Below are positions 27,441 to 36,337 of a DNA stretch of 64,000 bases, one piece after another. A program made the translations under genes and the position numbers. The stretch's first letter is position 1. Each line of letters starts with the position of its first letter. Source of the DNA: Roseibium sp. MMSF_3544 (GTDB lineage: Bacteria > Pseudomonadota > Alphaproteobacteria > Rhizobiales > Stappiaceae); the NCBI RefSeq assembly GCF_030732845.1, contig NZ_JASHKA010000011.1, positions 124,001 to 188,000 on the forward strand. The letters run 5' to 3'. A model generated the notes under the pieces. The model did no database searches, had not been told where the DNA came from, and was given only the letters and a program-made list of their open reading frames with translations.

Positions 27441-27467
27441 GAGCGCGGCGCAGAACGCGCCGCGCTC
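27441..27467 (-). terminator. GC-rich attenuator hairpin between binding protein and permeases
   Basis: GAGCGCGGCGC (27441-27451) and GCGCCGCGCTC (27457-27467), a perfect 11-bp stem with a 5-nt loop and no T-run. Such hairpins after a binding-protein gene usually stabilise its mRNA and lower expression of the downstream permeases. Confidence 0.55.
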
Positions 27468-27490
27468 GGTCTTGTCAACACCGCGCTAAA

Positions 27491-28267
27491 TCAGCCGCCG
27501 TAAACGTCGAACGAGAAGTACTTGTCGTTGATTTCCTTGTACTTTCCGTTCGCCAGAATGGCTTCGATCGCTGCGTTGAACTTTTCCTTCAGTTCAGGAT
27601 CATCCTTGCGGATCGCAATACCAGCGCCAGCGCCGTTGATGACCGGATCCGGCGTCAGCGTGCCGAGGATCTTGCAGCATGCACCGTCGTCGGTGTCGAG
27701 CCACTCGGAAAGCACGACAACATCGTCGATCACCGCATCGATGCGGCCGCTGGCAACGTCGAGCTTGTACTCATCCGGTGTCGGATAGAGCTTGAGGTCA
27801 GCCGACGGCAGTTTTTCTTCCGCATAGTTGGAGTGGGTCGTCGAGGACTGAGCGCCCAACGCCGCACCGTCAAGATGCTTGTCCGAAGTGCTTTCGATCT
27901 TGGAATCCTTCGGAACGGCAATTGCCGGCGGCGTATTGTAGTACTTGTTGGTGAAGTCGACCTTCTGCAGGCGCTCTTCGGTGATGGACATGGAAGCGAT
28001 CACCGCGTCGAACTTGCCTGCCTGCAGAGCAGGGATCATTCCGTCCCAGTCCTGCACGACGAATTCGCACTCAACCTTCATTTCTTCACAAAGAGCCTTG
28101 GCGATATCAACGTCAAACCCGACGAGCTGGCCGTCAGCGGTCAAAGAGTTGAACGGAGGGTAGGCGCCTTCGGTGCCGATACGCACCTTGGACCAATCCT
28201 TCGCCTCAACGGCACCAACAGCAGCAAAAACTGCGACAGCAGCCGCTGCCATACGCAAAACACGCAT
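27491..28267 (-). CDS. Periplasmic amino-acid binding protein of ABC importer
   Basis: 258 residues with a cleavable signal peptide (hydrophobic stretch ending VGAVEA around residue 22) and a full SBP family 3 domain: EGAYPPFNSL at the start, GFDVDIAKALCEEMKVECEFV, and DGMIPALQAGKFDAVIASMSIT. The pattern fits the ArgT/HisJ/OccT lineage. First gene of the importer operon. It contains a cysteine pair near residue 197 (ACCKILG) that is not typical of all members. Confidence 0.9.
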   Translation of the reverse strand: MRVLRMAAAAVAVFAAVGAVEAKDWSKVRIGTEGAYPPFNSLTADGQLVGFDVDIAKALCEEMKVECEFVVQDWDGMIPALQAGKFDAVIASMSITEERLQKVDFTNKYYNTPPAIAVPKDSKIESTSDKHLDGAALGAQSSTTHSNYAEEKLPSADLKLYPTPDEYKLDVASGRIDAVIDDVVVLSEWLDTDDGACCKILGTLTPDPVINGAGAGIAIRKDDPELKEKFNAAIEAILANGKYKEINDKYFSFDVYGG

Positions 28268-28672
28268 TTCTTATTCCCCTAGTTTTTTCGCGGCATAGAC
28301 GGGTTCCTCCCGCCTTTTTGCCCGATGGCCCTATTCCATACACTTCAGACCAAATTTCAAGCGTGCCCCGTAAAAAAACACAGTGCAATGCGCGTATTTT
28401 CGCGCCTTGCGCGTGTGTGTCCAAGGGGAAGGCATCGTTAGGGTGTGAAACAATCGGCAAGCCGCACAATCATTGAGCAAATCGAGAGAGAGGATCGCCT
28501 GTCGTATCGGTCCGCTCAATTCGGTGGCCTGCATGGATCAGACTTGTTCATCAAATGCATGAAACACTTGAATTTGTTCCGCTGAAGCTGACGCGGTAAT
28601 CAAGTTCAGAACTGTCAGCCGGGCGTATTCCGGTTTTGCGAACCGCAGTGGCAGATGACACCGGAGGACAAG
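28268..28672. other. Divergent promoter region, no gene seen
   Basis: 405 bp between the importer and the GST gene, transcribed away from each other. I find no coding frame worth naming. A weak GGGTTCCTCCC hairpin with a following T-run (around 28303-28320) lies in the importer leader. Confidence 0.6.
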
Positions 28673-29320
28673 ATGCCATCATTTGAACTCTTCATCGGGA
28701 ACAAGAACTATTCTTCCTGGTCGCTCCGCCCGTGGATTGCGCTTAGACAAAAAGAGATCCCGTTCACTGAGACACTGGTTCCGTTCGACTTTGAAAACGG
28801 CAATCCCAAATTCCGCGACTTTTCACCAAGCATGAAAGTTCCGGTCCTGAAGGATGGCGACCTGACGGTCTGGGACAGCCTTGCGATACTCGAATATGCC
28901 GCCGACCGCTTTCCGGAAAAGGGCCTTTGGCCTGAGGAAATAAGTGCACGCGCAAGGGCAAGAGCCGTGTCGGCAGAAATGCACTCAGGTTTTGCGGCCT
29001 TGCGCAACGCTTGCCCGATGAACATGCGGCGACCCGTGGAAGTCCTTGGTGTCGACGACACGGTCACGGCCGATGTGAATCGTATTCTTGATGTCTGGAC
29101 CGAATGCCTGGAAAGATCGGGTGGTCCCTTCCTCTTCGGTGACTTCACGATCGCAGATGCCATGTATGCGCCCGTTGTCAGCCGGTTCGCCACCTATACG
29201 CTCAGCGAATCTCCGGTCTTTCAGCAATATGCTGCGGCTCTGACCGGAACGGGTGCGTGGCAGGAGTGGGAAAAAGAGGCGCTCAAGGAAACCTGGTACG
29301 TCGCCGAGGACGAAATCTAG
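28673..29320 (+). CDS. Glutathione S-transferase family protein
   Basis: 215 residues from the ATG at 28673 with GGAGGA 7 nt upstream. The N-terminal thioredoxin-like domain begins FELFIGNKNYSSWSLRPW and contains KVPVLKDG (cis-Pro) and DSLAILEY, the usual glutathione-binding segment. The C-terminal helical domain has FLFGDFTIADAMYAP. Substrate unknown. Its stop overlaps the stop of the convergent LysR gene by 4 nt. Confidence 0.88.
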   Translation: MPSFELFIGNKNYSSWSLRPWIALRQKEIPFTETLVPFDFENGNPKFRDFSPSMKVPVLKDGDLTVWDSLAILEYAADRFPEKGLWPEEISARARARAVSAEMHSGFAALRNACPMNMRRPVEVLGVDDTVTADVNRILDVWTECLERSGGPFLFGDFTIADAMYAPVVSRFATYTLSESPVFQQYAAALTGTGAWQEWEKEALKETWYVAEDEI

Positions 29321-30255
29321 CTGCTCTTCGTGCGGCTGTCGTCACCAAAGGTGTCTTCCAGCGCTCCCATCTCGTCGAAATAGGATTGCAGCCGGTCGAC
29401 GAAACGGCGAACCTTGAGCGGAATGAACCGGTTGGACGGATAGACCGCATGGATCGGATGAGGCGGGTATCGCCAGTCCGGCAGAACGAGTTCAAGCTCG
29501 CCCGCTTTCAGATAGGGCTCGATCATCCACCGGTTTGCCAGCGAGATACCAAGTCCGGCGAGGGCAGCCTGCCGCAAGGTCGCAGAATTGTTGACGATCA
29601 TCGAGGGGGTGATCTTGACCGAGAGCTTCTCGCCGAGAGTGCTGATGAAAGGCACTCGGTCGCCGGTGGAGATGTTCTTGTAGAGCAGGTAGTCGTGATC
29701 CGGCAGATCCGCCGGGTGGCGCGGGCGGCCCGTCCTTTCAAGATATTCGGGCGAAGCAACGAGGCAGCGCTGCGCCAGACCCAGTTTGCGCACGATCAGC
29801 CGTTCGTCCTTGATCTCACCCATGCGGATGGCAACGTCCAGACGTTCCTGGATCACGTCCACGAACTGGTCCGAGAGCGAAACATCCAAAAGAAGGCAGG
29901 GGTGTTCCTTCTTGAAGCGGATCAGGAACTCGGAGAGCACACTCTCGGCGAAACCAAGCGGCAGGCCGATCGATATCGGGCCGGACATCTGTGCGTCTTC
30001 GCTTTGGACAGATCTGTCGGCCTCAACCAACCGCTCAAGGATGTCGCGGGCGTAGGCGTAATAGCGTTCGCCGGCCTCGGTCAGATGGAGCTGCCGCGTG
30101 GTCCGGTTCAAGAGCCGCGTGCCGAGTTCCTCCTCCAGGCTTCGGACCTGTTGGCTGATCGCGGGTTGAGAAATTCCCAGCCGCTTTGCTGCTGCGGAAA
30201 AACTGCCCAGATTGACCGATTGAACGAAGCCGGAGAGCGCACTGAGTTTGTCCAT
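29317..30255 (-). CDS. LysR-family regulator (CrgA-like)
   Basis: 312 residues. The N-terminal winged helix (GFVQSVNLGSFSAAAKRLGISQPAISQQVRSLEEELG) and the long effector domain fit the large AaeR/CrgA/DsdC group of LysR regulators. It is divergent from the Tat-exported metallo-hydrolase gene (30439), separated by an AT-rich 180-bp region, so that gene is its most likely target. Confidence 0.9.
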   Translation of the reverse strand: MDKLSALSGFVQSVNLGSFSAAAKRLGISQPAISQQVRSLEEELGTRLLNRTTRQLHLTEAGERYYAYARDILERLVEADRSVQSEDAQMSGPISIGLPLGFAESVLSEFLIRFKKEHPCLLLDVSLSDQFVDVIQERLDVAIRMGEIKDERLIVRKLGLAQRCLVASPEYLERTGRPRHPADLPDHDYLLYKNISTGDRVPFISTLGEKLSVKITPSMIVNNSATLRQAALAGLGISLANRWMIEPYLKAGELELVLPDWRYPPHPIHAVYPSNRFIPLKVRRFVDRLQSYFDEMGALEDTFGDDSRTKSS

Positions 30256-30438
30256 TGGAACTTCTCGTTTCTGACATTCGAGATGACGGGATCGTTATAT
30301 AACCCTCACTTATGAGTTTTATAAGGTTTGCCAACCTTTAAAAACAGAACGAATGAAACACCTAGTAGAGAGCCCCGCCTGTGTCGTGGTTGGGGCGTCT
30401 CCGAAACATCTTCTTCAGGTCTAGCCGGGAGGCACTTC

Positions 30439-31434
30439 ATGACCATTTCCGACATTTCTCTTTCAAGACGATCCTTGCTGGGAGCCGCCGCTGGTGCTGG
30501 AGCGCTCGCTGCCGCCGGGAGCGTCACGATCGGTTCAGGTGCTGCCAGTGCAGCTGCGCCGCAGGCCGGAGCGCCGCTACCGGGTGCGTTGCGTTACAAG
30601 GTGGGCGACATGGAAGTCACCGCCCTGTTGGACGGGCATCTCGACGTGACCCCGGAAGTTGTCGTCGGATACGATGCCGCCGAAGGCAAGCGGTTGCGGG
30701 ATGTCGCGCTGATTGAGGGCGAGGCGCTGCGTATTCCGGTCAACGCCTATCTCGTCAATACAGGCGACCGTCTCGTTCTCGTCGATGCCGGCACATCAGA
30801 TGCGCTCGGTCCGACGATGGGCCGTCTGCCATCAGCGCTGGAGGCCGCCGGGGTGTCTCCAGATCAGATCGACGCCGTTCTGATCACCCACATGCATCCG
30901 GATCATCTGTTTGGCGCGATTGACGGGGACGGAAATAGGATTTTCGCCAACGCGGAGCTGATACTGCCCGAACTCGACAATGCCTTCTGGTTCGACGATG
31001 CCGCCATGAACGGCGCTCCGGAGCAATTCAAGCCCTTCTTCCTCGGCGCGCGCAAGGCGGCGGAGGCCTATAAGGGCAACCAGACCCTGTTTGCAGGCGA
31101 CAAGGAGCTGCTGCCCGGCGTTCAGGCAATGGCTTTGCCGGGCCACACCCCCGGACACACCGGGTATGTTTTCGACAGCAACGGCGAAACGCTTGTTGTT
31201 GCCGGCGACATCATCCACATGACCGTCTACCAGTTCGACAAGCCGGAGTGGGGTATCGGGTTCGATATCGATTCTGGTCAGGCAGCCGAAACCCGCAAGA
31301 AATTCTTCGATCAGGCCGCAAGCGACAAGCTGTTCTTTGCCGGAGCTCACATCCCGTTCCCGGGCATGGGCCGTGTTGCGAAGCATGGTGACGGTTACCG
31401 GTTCGTACCTGCCGGCTGGCCCTACACTTACTGA
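30439..31434 (+). CDS. Tat-exported MBL-fold metallo-hydrolase
   Basis: 331 residues from the ATG at 30439, with GGGAGG upstream. A twin-arginine signal (SRRSLLGAAAGAG) directs folded export. The metallo-beta-lactamase fold has the zinc motif THMHPDHLFG and later GHTPGHTGY and AGDIIH. Many relatives are lactonases or quorum-quenching hydrolases, but the fold alone does not fix the substrate. Divergent from a LysR gene. Confidence 0.87.
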   Translation: MTISDISLSRRSLLGAAAGAGALAAAGSVTIGSGAASAAAPQAGAPLPGALRYKVGDMEVTALLDGHLDVTPEVVVGYDAAEGKRLRDVALIEGEALRIPVNAYLVNTGDRLVLVDAGTSDALGPTMGRLPSALEAAGVSPDQIDAVLITHMHPDHLFGAIDGDGNRIFANAELILPELDNAFWFDDAAMNGAPEQFKPFFLGARKAAEAYKGNQTLFAGDKELLPGVQAMALPGHTPGHTGYVFDSNGETLVVAGDIIHMTVYQFDKPEWGIGFDIDSGQAAETRKKFFDQAASDKLFFAGAHIPFPGMGRVAKHGDGYRFVPAGWPYTY

Positions 31435-31474
31435 TCGCGAATGAAGGGATGGGCCCGGTGGATTTTTGCCGGGC

Positions 31475-32752
31475 TCACCTGATTCCGAAGCCGGAGAAGG
31501 GCAGGTAGGTCACCATGTCGCCAGCCTTGATCGAAGTGACCTCTTCAGGGATTTCGATCAGCCCGTCTGCTTCACGCAGACCTGTGATCAGGCCGGAACC
31601 GTCCCGCATGAACTTGCAGGCAGCAGGCCGGCCTTCATCGTCTTTGCCAAGGTATCCGCGGTAAAACTCGCGTCGATCCGGCTTCTTTTTGGGGATTTCA
31701 AAAGCGGCGGGCATCTGGAACCCCTGTGGCTCCAGAAACGGTCCCCCGCACAGGCGGTTCAGCACAGGCCTTGCATAAAGAAGAAAGCAAACCATCGCGG
31801 CGACAGGGTTTCCGGGAAGGCCGAGAAAGACGCAGGACCCGATGTTGCCGAACATCATCGGTCGACCAGGCTTGATGGCCAATTGCCACATGTGTCTGTT
31901 ACCGAGCGCATCCAACACTTCCAGAATATGGTCTTCCTCGCCACGGCTTGCTCCGCCGGTCGTCAGGATGACGTCAAATCGGGACGCTGCGTCCCTGAGA
32001 ACCGATTCCACTGTTTCCCTGTTGTCTTTCAGGATGCCGAGGTCCTCGACCTCAACAGGAACGGTTGCCGCGAGGCCGCGCAGAAGAAAGTGGTTCGCGT
32101 CGTAGACATCGCCAACGGTGATCAGGTCTCCCGGCCGGCGCAACTCGTCCCCTGTTGAAATCAGGGCAACCTTGAGTTTCCGGTAGACGCTGACTTCGGC
32201 CTGACCGGTCGAAGCAATGGCGGCAAGGTCCTGAGGGCGGAGCCTTTGGCCGACCGCCAGGACGGCGGCCCCTTCAGCAACGTCTTCCCCGGCCTTTCGG
32301 CAATTTGCGCCCGGCTTGAGTCCTTGCGGCACGATGACAAAATCTTCGCCGTCCTGATGATGAGGCTCGCAATCTTCCTGCATGGCAACAGTATCGGCGC
32401 CCGGCGGCATGACAGCGCCGGTGAAGATCCTGGCGGCCGCCCATGGGCCAAGCGCGGCGCTGCTTGCGTGACCGGCGGCAACGCGTTGCTGCAGCCTGAA
32501 AAAACCACCCGCCTCATCAAAATCGGCATGCCGGAAGGCATACCCGTCGACCGCGGAGTTGTCGGCAAGCGGCACGTCGCGCGGCGCGGTAATGTCTTCG
32601 GCGAGTATACGTTCCAGGGCGTGTTCCAGCCTGACGCTTTCTTTGCCGGCAATCGGAAACAGCCGCTCTTTCAGGATTTCAAGCGCCTCGTGGTGCTTCA
32701 GCCTGTCCTTGTCATGAAGAAAACAGTCGTCCAGAAGTTTCTTGCCGGTCAT
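31475..32752 (-). CDS. moeA: Molybdopterin molybdenumtransferase MoeA
   Basis: 425 residues, complete MoeA with LADNSAVDGYAF near residue 63, ISTGDEL, TTGGASRGEEDH and GLPGNPVAA. It inserts molybdate into adenylated molybdopterin. Its ATG overlaps the mobB stop by 4 nt. Last gene of the fdhD-mobA-mobB-moeA operon. Confidence 0.93.
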   Translation of the reverse strand: MTGKKLLDDCFLHDKDRLKHHEALEILKERLFPIAGKESVRLEHALERILAEDITAPRDVPLADNSAVDGYAFRHADFDEAGGFFRLQQRVAAGHASSAALGPWAAARIFTGAVMPPGADTVAMQEDCEPHHQDGEDFVIVPQGLKPGANCRKAGEDVAEGAAVLAVGQRLRPQDLAAIASTGQAEVSVYRKLKVALISTGDELRRPGDLITVGDVYDANHFLLRGLAATVPVEVEDLGILKDNRETVESVLRDAASRFDVILTTGGASRGEEDHILEVLDALGNRHMWQLAIKPGRPMMFGNIGSCVFLGLPGNPVAAMVCFLLYARPVLNRLCGGPFLEPQGFQMPAAFEIPKKKPDRREFYRGYLGKDDEGRPAACKFMRDGSGLITGLREADGLIEIPEEVTSIKAGDMVTYLPFSGFGIR

Positions 32753-33270
32753 TGTCCCGATCTCTTGAGACCCAGGTGTTCCTGAATGAAGTCTGCCATC
32801 GCCGCCACGTCGTCCAGATCGAAAACCGGTAAGGTTTCACCGGTCAGACTGTGATCGGCAGCAATAGCCATGATATTCGGATCGGACGGTGAAAGCGGCC
32901 CTCTGTCAACGGTTTCCGTGCGCCGTGCTTCGATTTTGGGATGGTTCTCGCGCTTGTATCCCTCAATCAGGATCAGGTCGCATGGAGCCAGCCGTGACAG
33001 AATCTCATTGAGCGGAGGTTCCTCTTCATTGCGAAGTTCGTGCATCAGTGCCCATCTTCGCCCGGAAACGAGCGCGACTTCGCTCGCACCGGCTTCCCGG
33101 TGGCGGTAGCTGTCGGCCCCAGGCCTGTCGATATCGAAGTTGTGGTGGGCGTGCTTGACCGTCGACACCTTGAAGCCGCGCGCGGTGAATTCCGCAACGA
33201 GCCTGGTGACAAGCTGTGTTTTGCCGGAGTTTTTCCAGCCCGTAATGCCAAAGACGGGAGTTTCTGTCAT
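32749..33270 (-). CDS. mobB: Molybdopterin-guanine dinucleotide biosynthesis protein MobB
   Basis: 173 residues, P-loop GTP-binding adaptor with GWKNSGKTQLV (Walker A) at the N-terminus, KHAHHNFDID and LIEGYKRE. It assists MobA in forming the guanine dinucleotide cofactor. Four-nucleotide overlaps on both sides. Confidence 0.92.
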   Translation of the reverse strand: MTETPVFGITGWKNSGKTQLVTRLVAEFTARGFKVSTVKHAHHNFDIDRPGADSYRHREAGASEVALVSGRRWALMHELRNEEEPPLNEILSRLAPCDLILIEGYKRENHPKIEARRTETVDRGPLSPSDPNIMAIAADHSLTGETLPVFDLDDVAAMADFIQEHLGLKRSGQ

Positions 33271-33920
33271 GAGAAGCGAGAGCTCAGAGTATTTCGGACC
33301 TTGACCAGGTCATCGGGTTTGTTTGCGTTGAAGAACGGGTCGAGCCCCGTTGCTGGATCGACATCGAAGGAAACTTCAACGCTGTCATGCCGGTCGACGA
33401 AAGCGAGCACCTTGCCGCTCTGTCCTGTTTGAAGCCATGTTCGCAGGTCGTCGTAAAGAGCGACCGGCCAAAGCCCGAAGACAGGGTGAAGCTTGCTGGA
33501 GGAGGACGCCAGCGCAATAACGGGTTTGTCGGCAGGAACGGAGGAACACAGGCGCTCGACGAGATTGGTCGGAAAGAACGGCGTGTCGCCGGCAACAGAG
33601 ACCACATGGGTCACATCCGGATTTTGTTCCCTCGCATGGGTCAGGCCCGCAAGCACACCGGCAAGCGGTCCCGCATATTCACCCACCGGATCAGCAACGA
33701 CAGGGAGATTGAATTGCGCAAACCGGCCGGGATCGCCGTTGGCGTTCAATATGATCTCCGAAAGCTGGTTTGACAGCCGCGCCAGAATGATTTCCAGCAT
33801 GGACCTTCCGCCAACATCCAGAAGGCTCTTGTCGCCGCCGCCCATACGTCTCGACTGGCCACCAGCGAGAACGCAGCCAAGCACCTTGTCTGTGGTCAAG
33901 GTTTTACGCTTCGCCATCAT
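33267..33920 (-). CDS. mobA: Molybdenum cofactor guanylyltransferase MobA
   Basis: 217 residues with the nucleotidyltransferase signature LAGGQSRRMGGGDKSLL near residue 18 and SVAGDTPFF. It attaches GMP to molybdopterin for DMSO-reductase-family enzymes such as formate dehydrogenase. Overlaps fdhD by 4 nt and mobB by 4 nt. Confidence 0.92.
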   Translation of the reverse strand: MMAKRKTLTTDKVLGCVLAGGQSRRMGGGDKSLLDVGGRSMLEIILARLSNQLSEIILNANGDPGRFAQFNLPVVADPVGEYAGPLAGVLAGLTHAREQNPDVTHVVSVAGDTPFFPTNLVERLCSSVPADKPVIALASSSSKLHPVFGLWPVALYDDLRTWLQTGQSGKVLAFVDRHDSVEVSFDVDPATGLDPFFNANKPDDLVKVRNTLSSRFS

Positions 33921-34795
33921 CGTGCTGCCAGGCTCCCCTTGCGCTTTGCTTTCTCAGGTTCTTCTTCCGCGACGGACGGGTCCATGTCGAAATCAATTCG
34001 CTCTGCGCCGGACAGGGCGACGAACCGTTTGCCACGTGCGCGGCCAATGAGAGTAAGCCCGGACTGGCGCGCAAGTTCGACGCCCCAGGCGGTAAATCCG
34101 GACCGCGACACGAGAATGGGAATGCCCATCATGACGGTCTTGATGACCATTTCCGAGGTCAGGCGGCCTGTCGTGTAGAAAATCTTGTCACCCGCCGGGA
34201 TGTTGTTCAGGACCATCCAGCCGGCGATCTTGTCGACCGCATTGTGCCGTCCGACGTCTTCCATGTAGACGAGCGGCTGGTCCTCACTGCACAACACGCA
34301 TCCGTGGATTGCTCCCGCCTCCAGGTAAAGCGATGGGGTTGTGTTGATCGTCTTGGTCAGCGCGTAGAGCCACGAGGTTCTGAGACGGGCATCGGAAGGA
34401 AGGGAGACGGTTTCAAAGCCCTCCATGACATCACCGAAAACAGTGCCTTGAGCGCAACCGGACGTGCGCACCTTCTTCTTGAGCTTTTCCTCGAAATTCG
34501 TTTCCCGCTCGGTTCGCACAATGACGACTTCAAGATCCTCGTCATAGTCGATACCGGTAATGACATCGTCGGCATCAAGCATGTTCTGGTTCTTGAGATA
34601 ACCGACGGCCAGCAGATCCGGATGATCGCCGATGGTCATCATCGTGACGACTTCCTGAGAATTGAGATAGAGCGTCAGGGGTTTTTCGGTCACAACTCTG
34701 GTTTCGACCGGGTCGCTGTTCTGGTCGATACCGACAACGGAAGTTGAAAGCCTGGGATCCAGGGGGTCTGGTTTCAGCACGAATGAGCCTGACAA
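33917..34795 (-). CDS. fdhD: Formate dehydrogenase sulfurtransferase FdhD
   Basis: 292 residues from a TTG start with GGAG upstream (a GTG at 34780 is an alternative). FdhD features include the reactive cysteine loop TSGCAQGT, the conserved YMEDVGRHNAVDK and TTGRLTSEM. It passes sulfur from a cysteine desulfurase to the molybdenum cofactor of formate dehydrogenase. The loop has a single cysteine rather than the CxxC of the E. coli protein. No formate dehydrogenase gene lies in the window. Confidence 0.9.
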   Translation of the reverse strand: MSGSFVLKPDPLDPRLSTSVVGIDQNSDPVETRVVTEKPLTLYLNSQEVVTMMTIGDHPDLLAVGYLKNQNMLDADDVITGIDYDEDLEVVIVRTERETNFEEKLKKKVRTSGCAQGTVFGDVMEGFETVSLPSDARLRTSWLYALTKTINTTPSLYLEAGAIHGCVLCSEDQPLVYMEDVGRHNAVDKIAGWMVLNNIPAGDKIFYTTGRLTSEMVIKTVMMGIPILVSRSGFTAWGVELARQSGLTLIGRARGKRFVALSGAERIDFDMDPSVAEEEPEKAKRKGSLAAR

Positions 34796-35049
34796 AGGCG
34801 CACGACTCCATATGTGTTTGTTTTGGAAACACTATGGGACGCCGGAGGAGGAGGGCAAGGCTTTACTTCGCAAAATCCGGCGTTGTGAACACGGCTTGGC
34901 GGCACCGGATAGCACAGGCTCATCTGACAGAGACGATCAGGCAGTCAATTGCCCAAGGGCGCTGGCTTCAAACAAGGGACGACTTCGGTATGACGTTGCA
35001 GACGTTGTAGCCCGCAATTCATGAACGAACGGATGGAAAAGACACCCGA

Positions 35050-35508
35050 TCAGATCATGAGCATGTCGTTCGTCAGCCTGCCTGCCTGCAGTTCCATCGC
35101 GAAGTGGCTGAAGGCAAGGTACGCCTCTTCCCGCGAGACGTCTGCGGGATGATCGAGCACCGGACGCAGAACCGGATGCCGGTGCGCTGCGACGCCGTCG
35201 GTCAGATCCCGAAAGAACATCAGGGAGTTTGGAAACAGGCGAAAATCGACCGGTTCGTGGATGATGCCCTCAATGTCATGGAGACGTGGATCGTTCATGA
35301 CGCAGTAGACAGTTTCCAGCACTTGGCCGGTCTGGCCTTCAAGAACCTGGATAATGTGTTGGTCCACCAGAAGAAGTGCGCCGGTAACACCGGCCTTCCG
35401 GTTGATGCGGCGAATGCGAAGCAGCGTTCTGTCGATTTCATCGGGGAGGGGCAAACGCATGTTGTCCCACTTGATTCTGCTGCGGTAGCAGGCCCGGTAA
35501 AGCTCCAT
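35050..35508 (-). CDS. BLUF-domain blue-light sensor
   Basis: 152 residues, essentially one BLUF domain with a short C-terminal tail. The flavin-contact positions appear as Tyr in ACYRS, Asn in RRINRKAGVTGALLL and Gln in HIIQVLEG, followed by NDPRLHDIEG. BLUF proteins bind FAD and signal light to a partner. No output domain is fused, so it would act through another protein. The N-terminus has a somewhat unusual ELYRACYRS where most have LxYxS. Confidence 0.8.
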   Translation of the reverse strand: MELYRACYRSRIKWDNMRLPLPDEIDRTLLRIRRINRKAGVTGALLLVDQHIIQVLEGQTGQVLETVYCVMNDPRLHDIEGIIHEPVDFRLFPNSLMFFRDLTDGVAAHRHPVLRPVLDHPADVSREEAYLAFSHFAMELQAGRLTNDMLMI

Positions 35509-35715
35509 TGCGTGTCCAATCTTATTTTGCCTATAAGATCAGCCTGCGCCCGAATTCCTCATAATTGCTTAAAATCTTAGTCAAATTGGAAGAAGAGGGT
35601 GGATAATTACGCTCATCCCCAACAGTTCTGCGGGAGTGTGTGCTTCAAAGATGCGTTCATGGTTAAAGAAAGCTGTGAAAAACAACGTTTGTTCATCTTT
35701 TGGAAGTGAACAGAT

Positions 35716-36306
35716 CTATCTCGTCTCCGCAAGTTTGAAATCCAGTCCTGCTTTGACCGCAGGCCACTCGTGGGGGAGAATCGAATAGACAGCGGTATCG
35801 CGAAGCGAACCGTCCGGCATACGCAGGTGAGAGCGCAGAATTCCATCCAGCTTTGCGCCCAGTCGCTCGATGGCAGCGCGGCTTTGCCGGTTCATGAAGT
35901 GCGTCCTGAACTCCACGGCGATACAGTCGAGCTCTTCAAAGGCATGCGCGAGCAACATGCGTTTGCATTCCGTATTGAGGCGTGTTCGTTGCACGGCCTT
36001 TCGATACCACGTCGACCCGATTTCAACCCTTTTGTTGACGGCATCAACATTCATGTAAGTCGTCATTCCGACGGCTTTACCGTCCGGCGTCAGAACCGCG
36101 AACGGGAGCATTGATCCGTCCCGTTGCAAGCCGAGACGTCGTTCGATTTCGGCGGCCACCTGGTCGGGTGCCGGGATCGTTGTGTACCAGGCTTTCCAGA
36201 GATCCCCTTCAGCGGTGGCTTCCGCAAGGTCGGAGGTGTGAGCATCGGTAAGCGGTACGAGTGATGCAAAGTCTCCGCTCAAGGTGACAGGTAGGGGCCA
36301 AGTCAT
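35716..36306 (-). CDS. GNAT-family N-acetyltransferase (RimJ/RimL-like)
   Basis: 196 residues. The acetyl-CoA fold reads VGMTTYMNVDAVNKRVEIGSTWY, then RTRLNTECKRMLLAHAFEEL and NRQSRAAIERLGAKLDGILR, the pattern of Acetyltransf_3 proteins that modify protein N-termini or small amines. Monocistronic; 31 bp downstream of the SDR gene on the same strand. Confidence 0.87.
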   Translation of the reverse strand: MTWPLPVTLSGDFASLVPLTDAHTSDLAEATAEGDLWKAWYTTIPAPDQVAAEIERRLGLQRDGSMLPFAVLTPDGKAVGMTTYMNVDAVNKRVEIGSTWYRKAVQRTRLNTECKRMLLAHAFEELDCIAVEFRTHFMNRQSRAAIERLGAKLDGILRSHLRMPDGSLRDTAVYSILPHEWPAVKAGLDFKLAETR

Positions 36307-36337
36307 GTCTTGGAACTCCAGGTCGTATTACCGGGTT

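Noticed and set aside
34744-35010. 88-codon frame between fdhD and the BLUF gene
   Set aside because: Arg-rich shadow-like composition, overlaps the fdhD start region, no family features.
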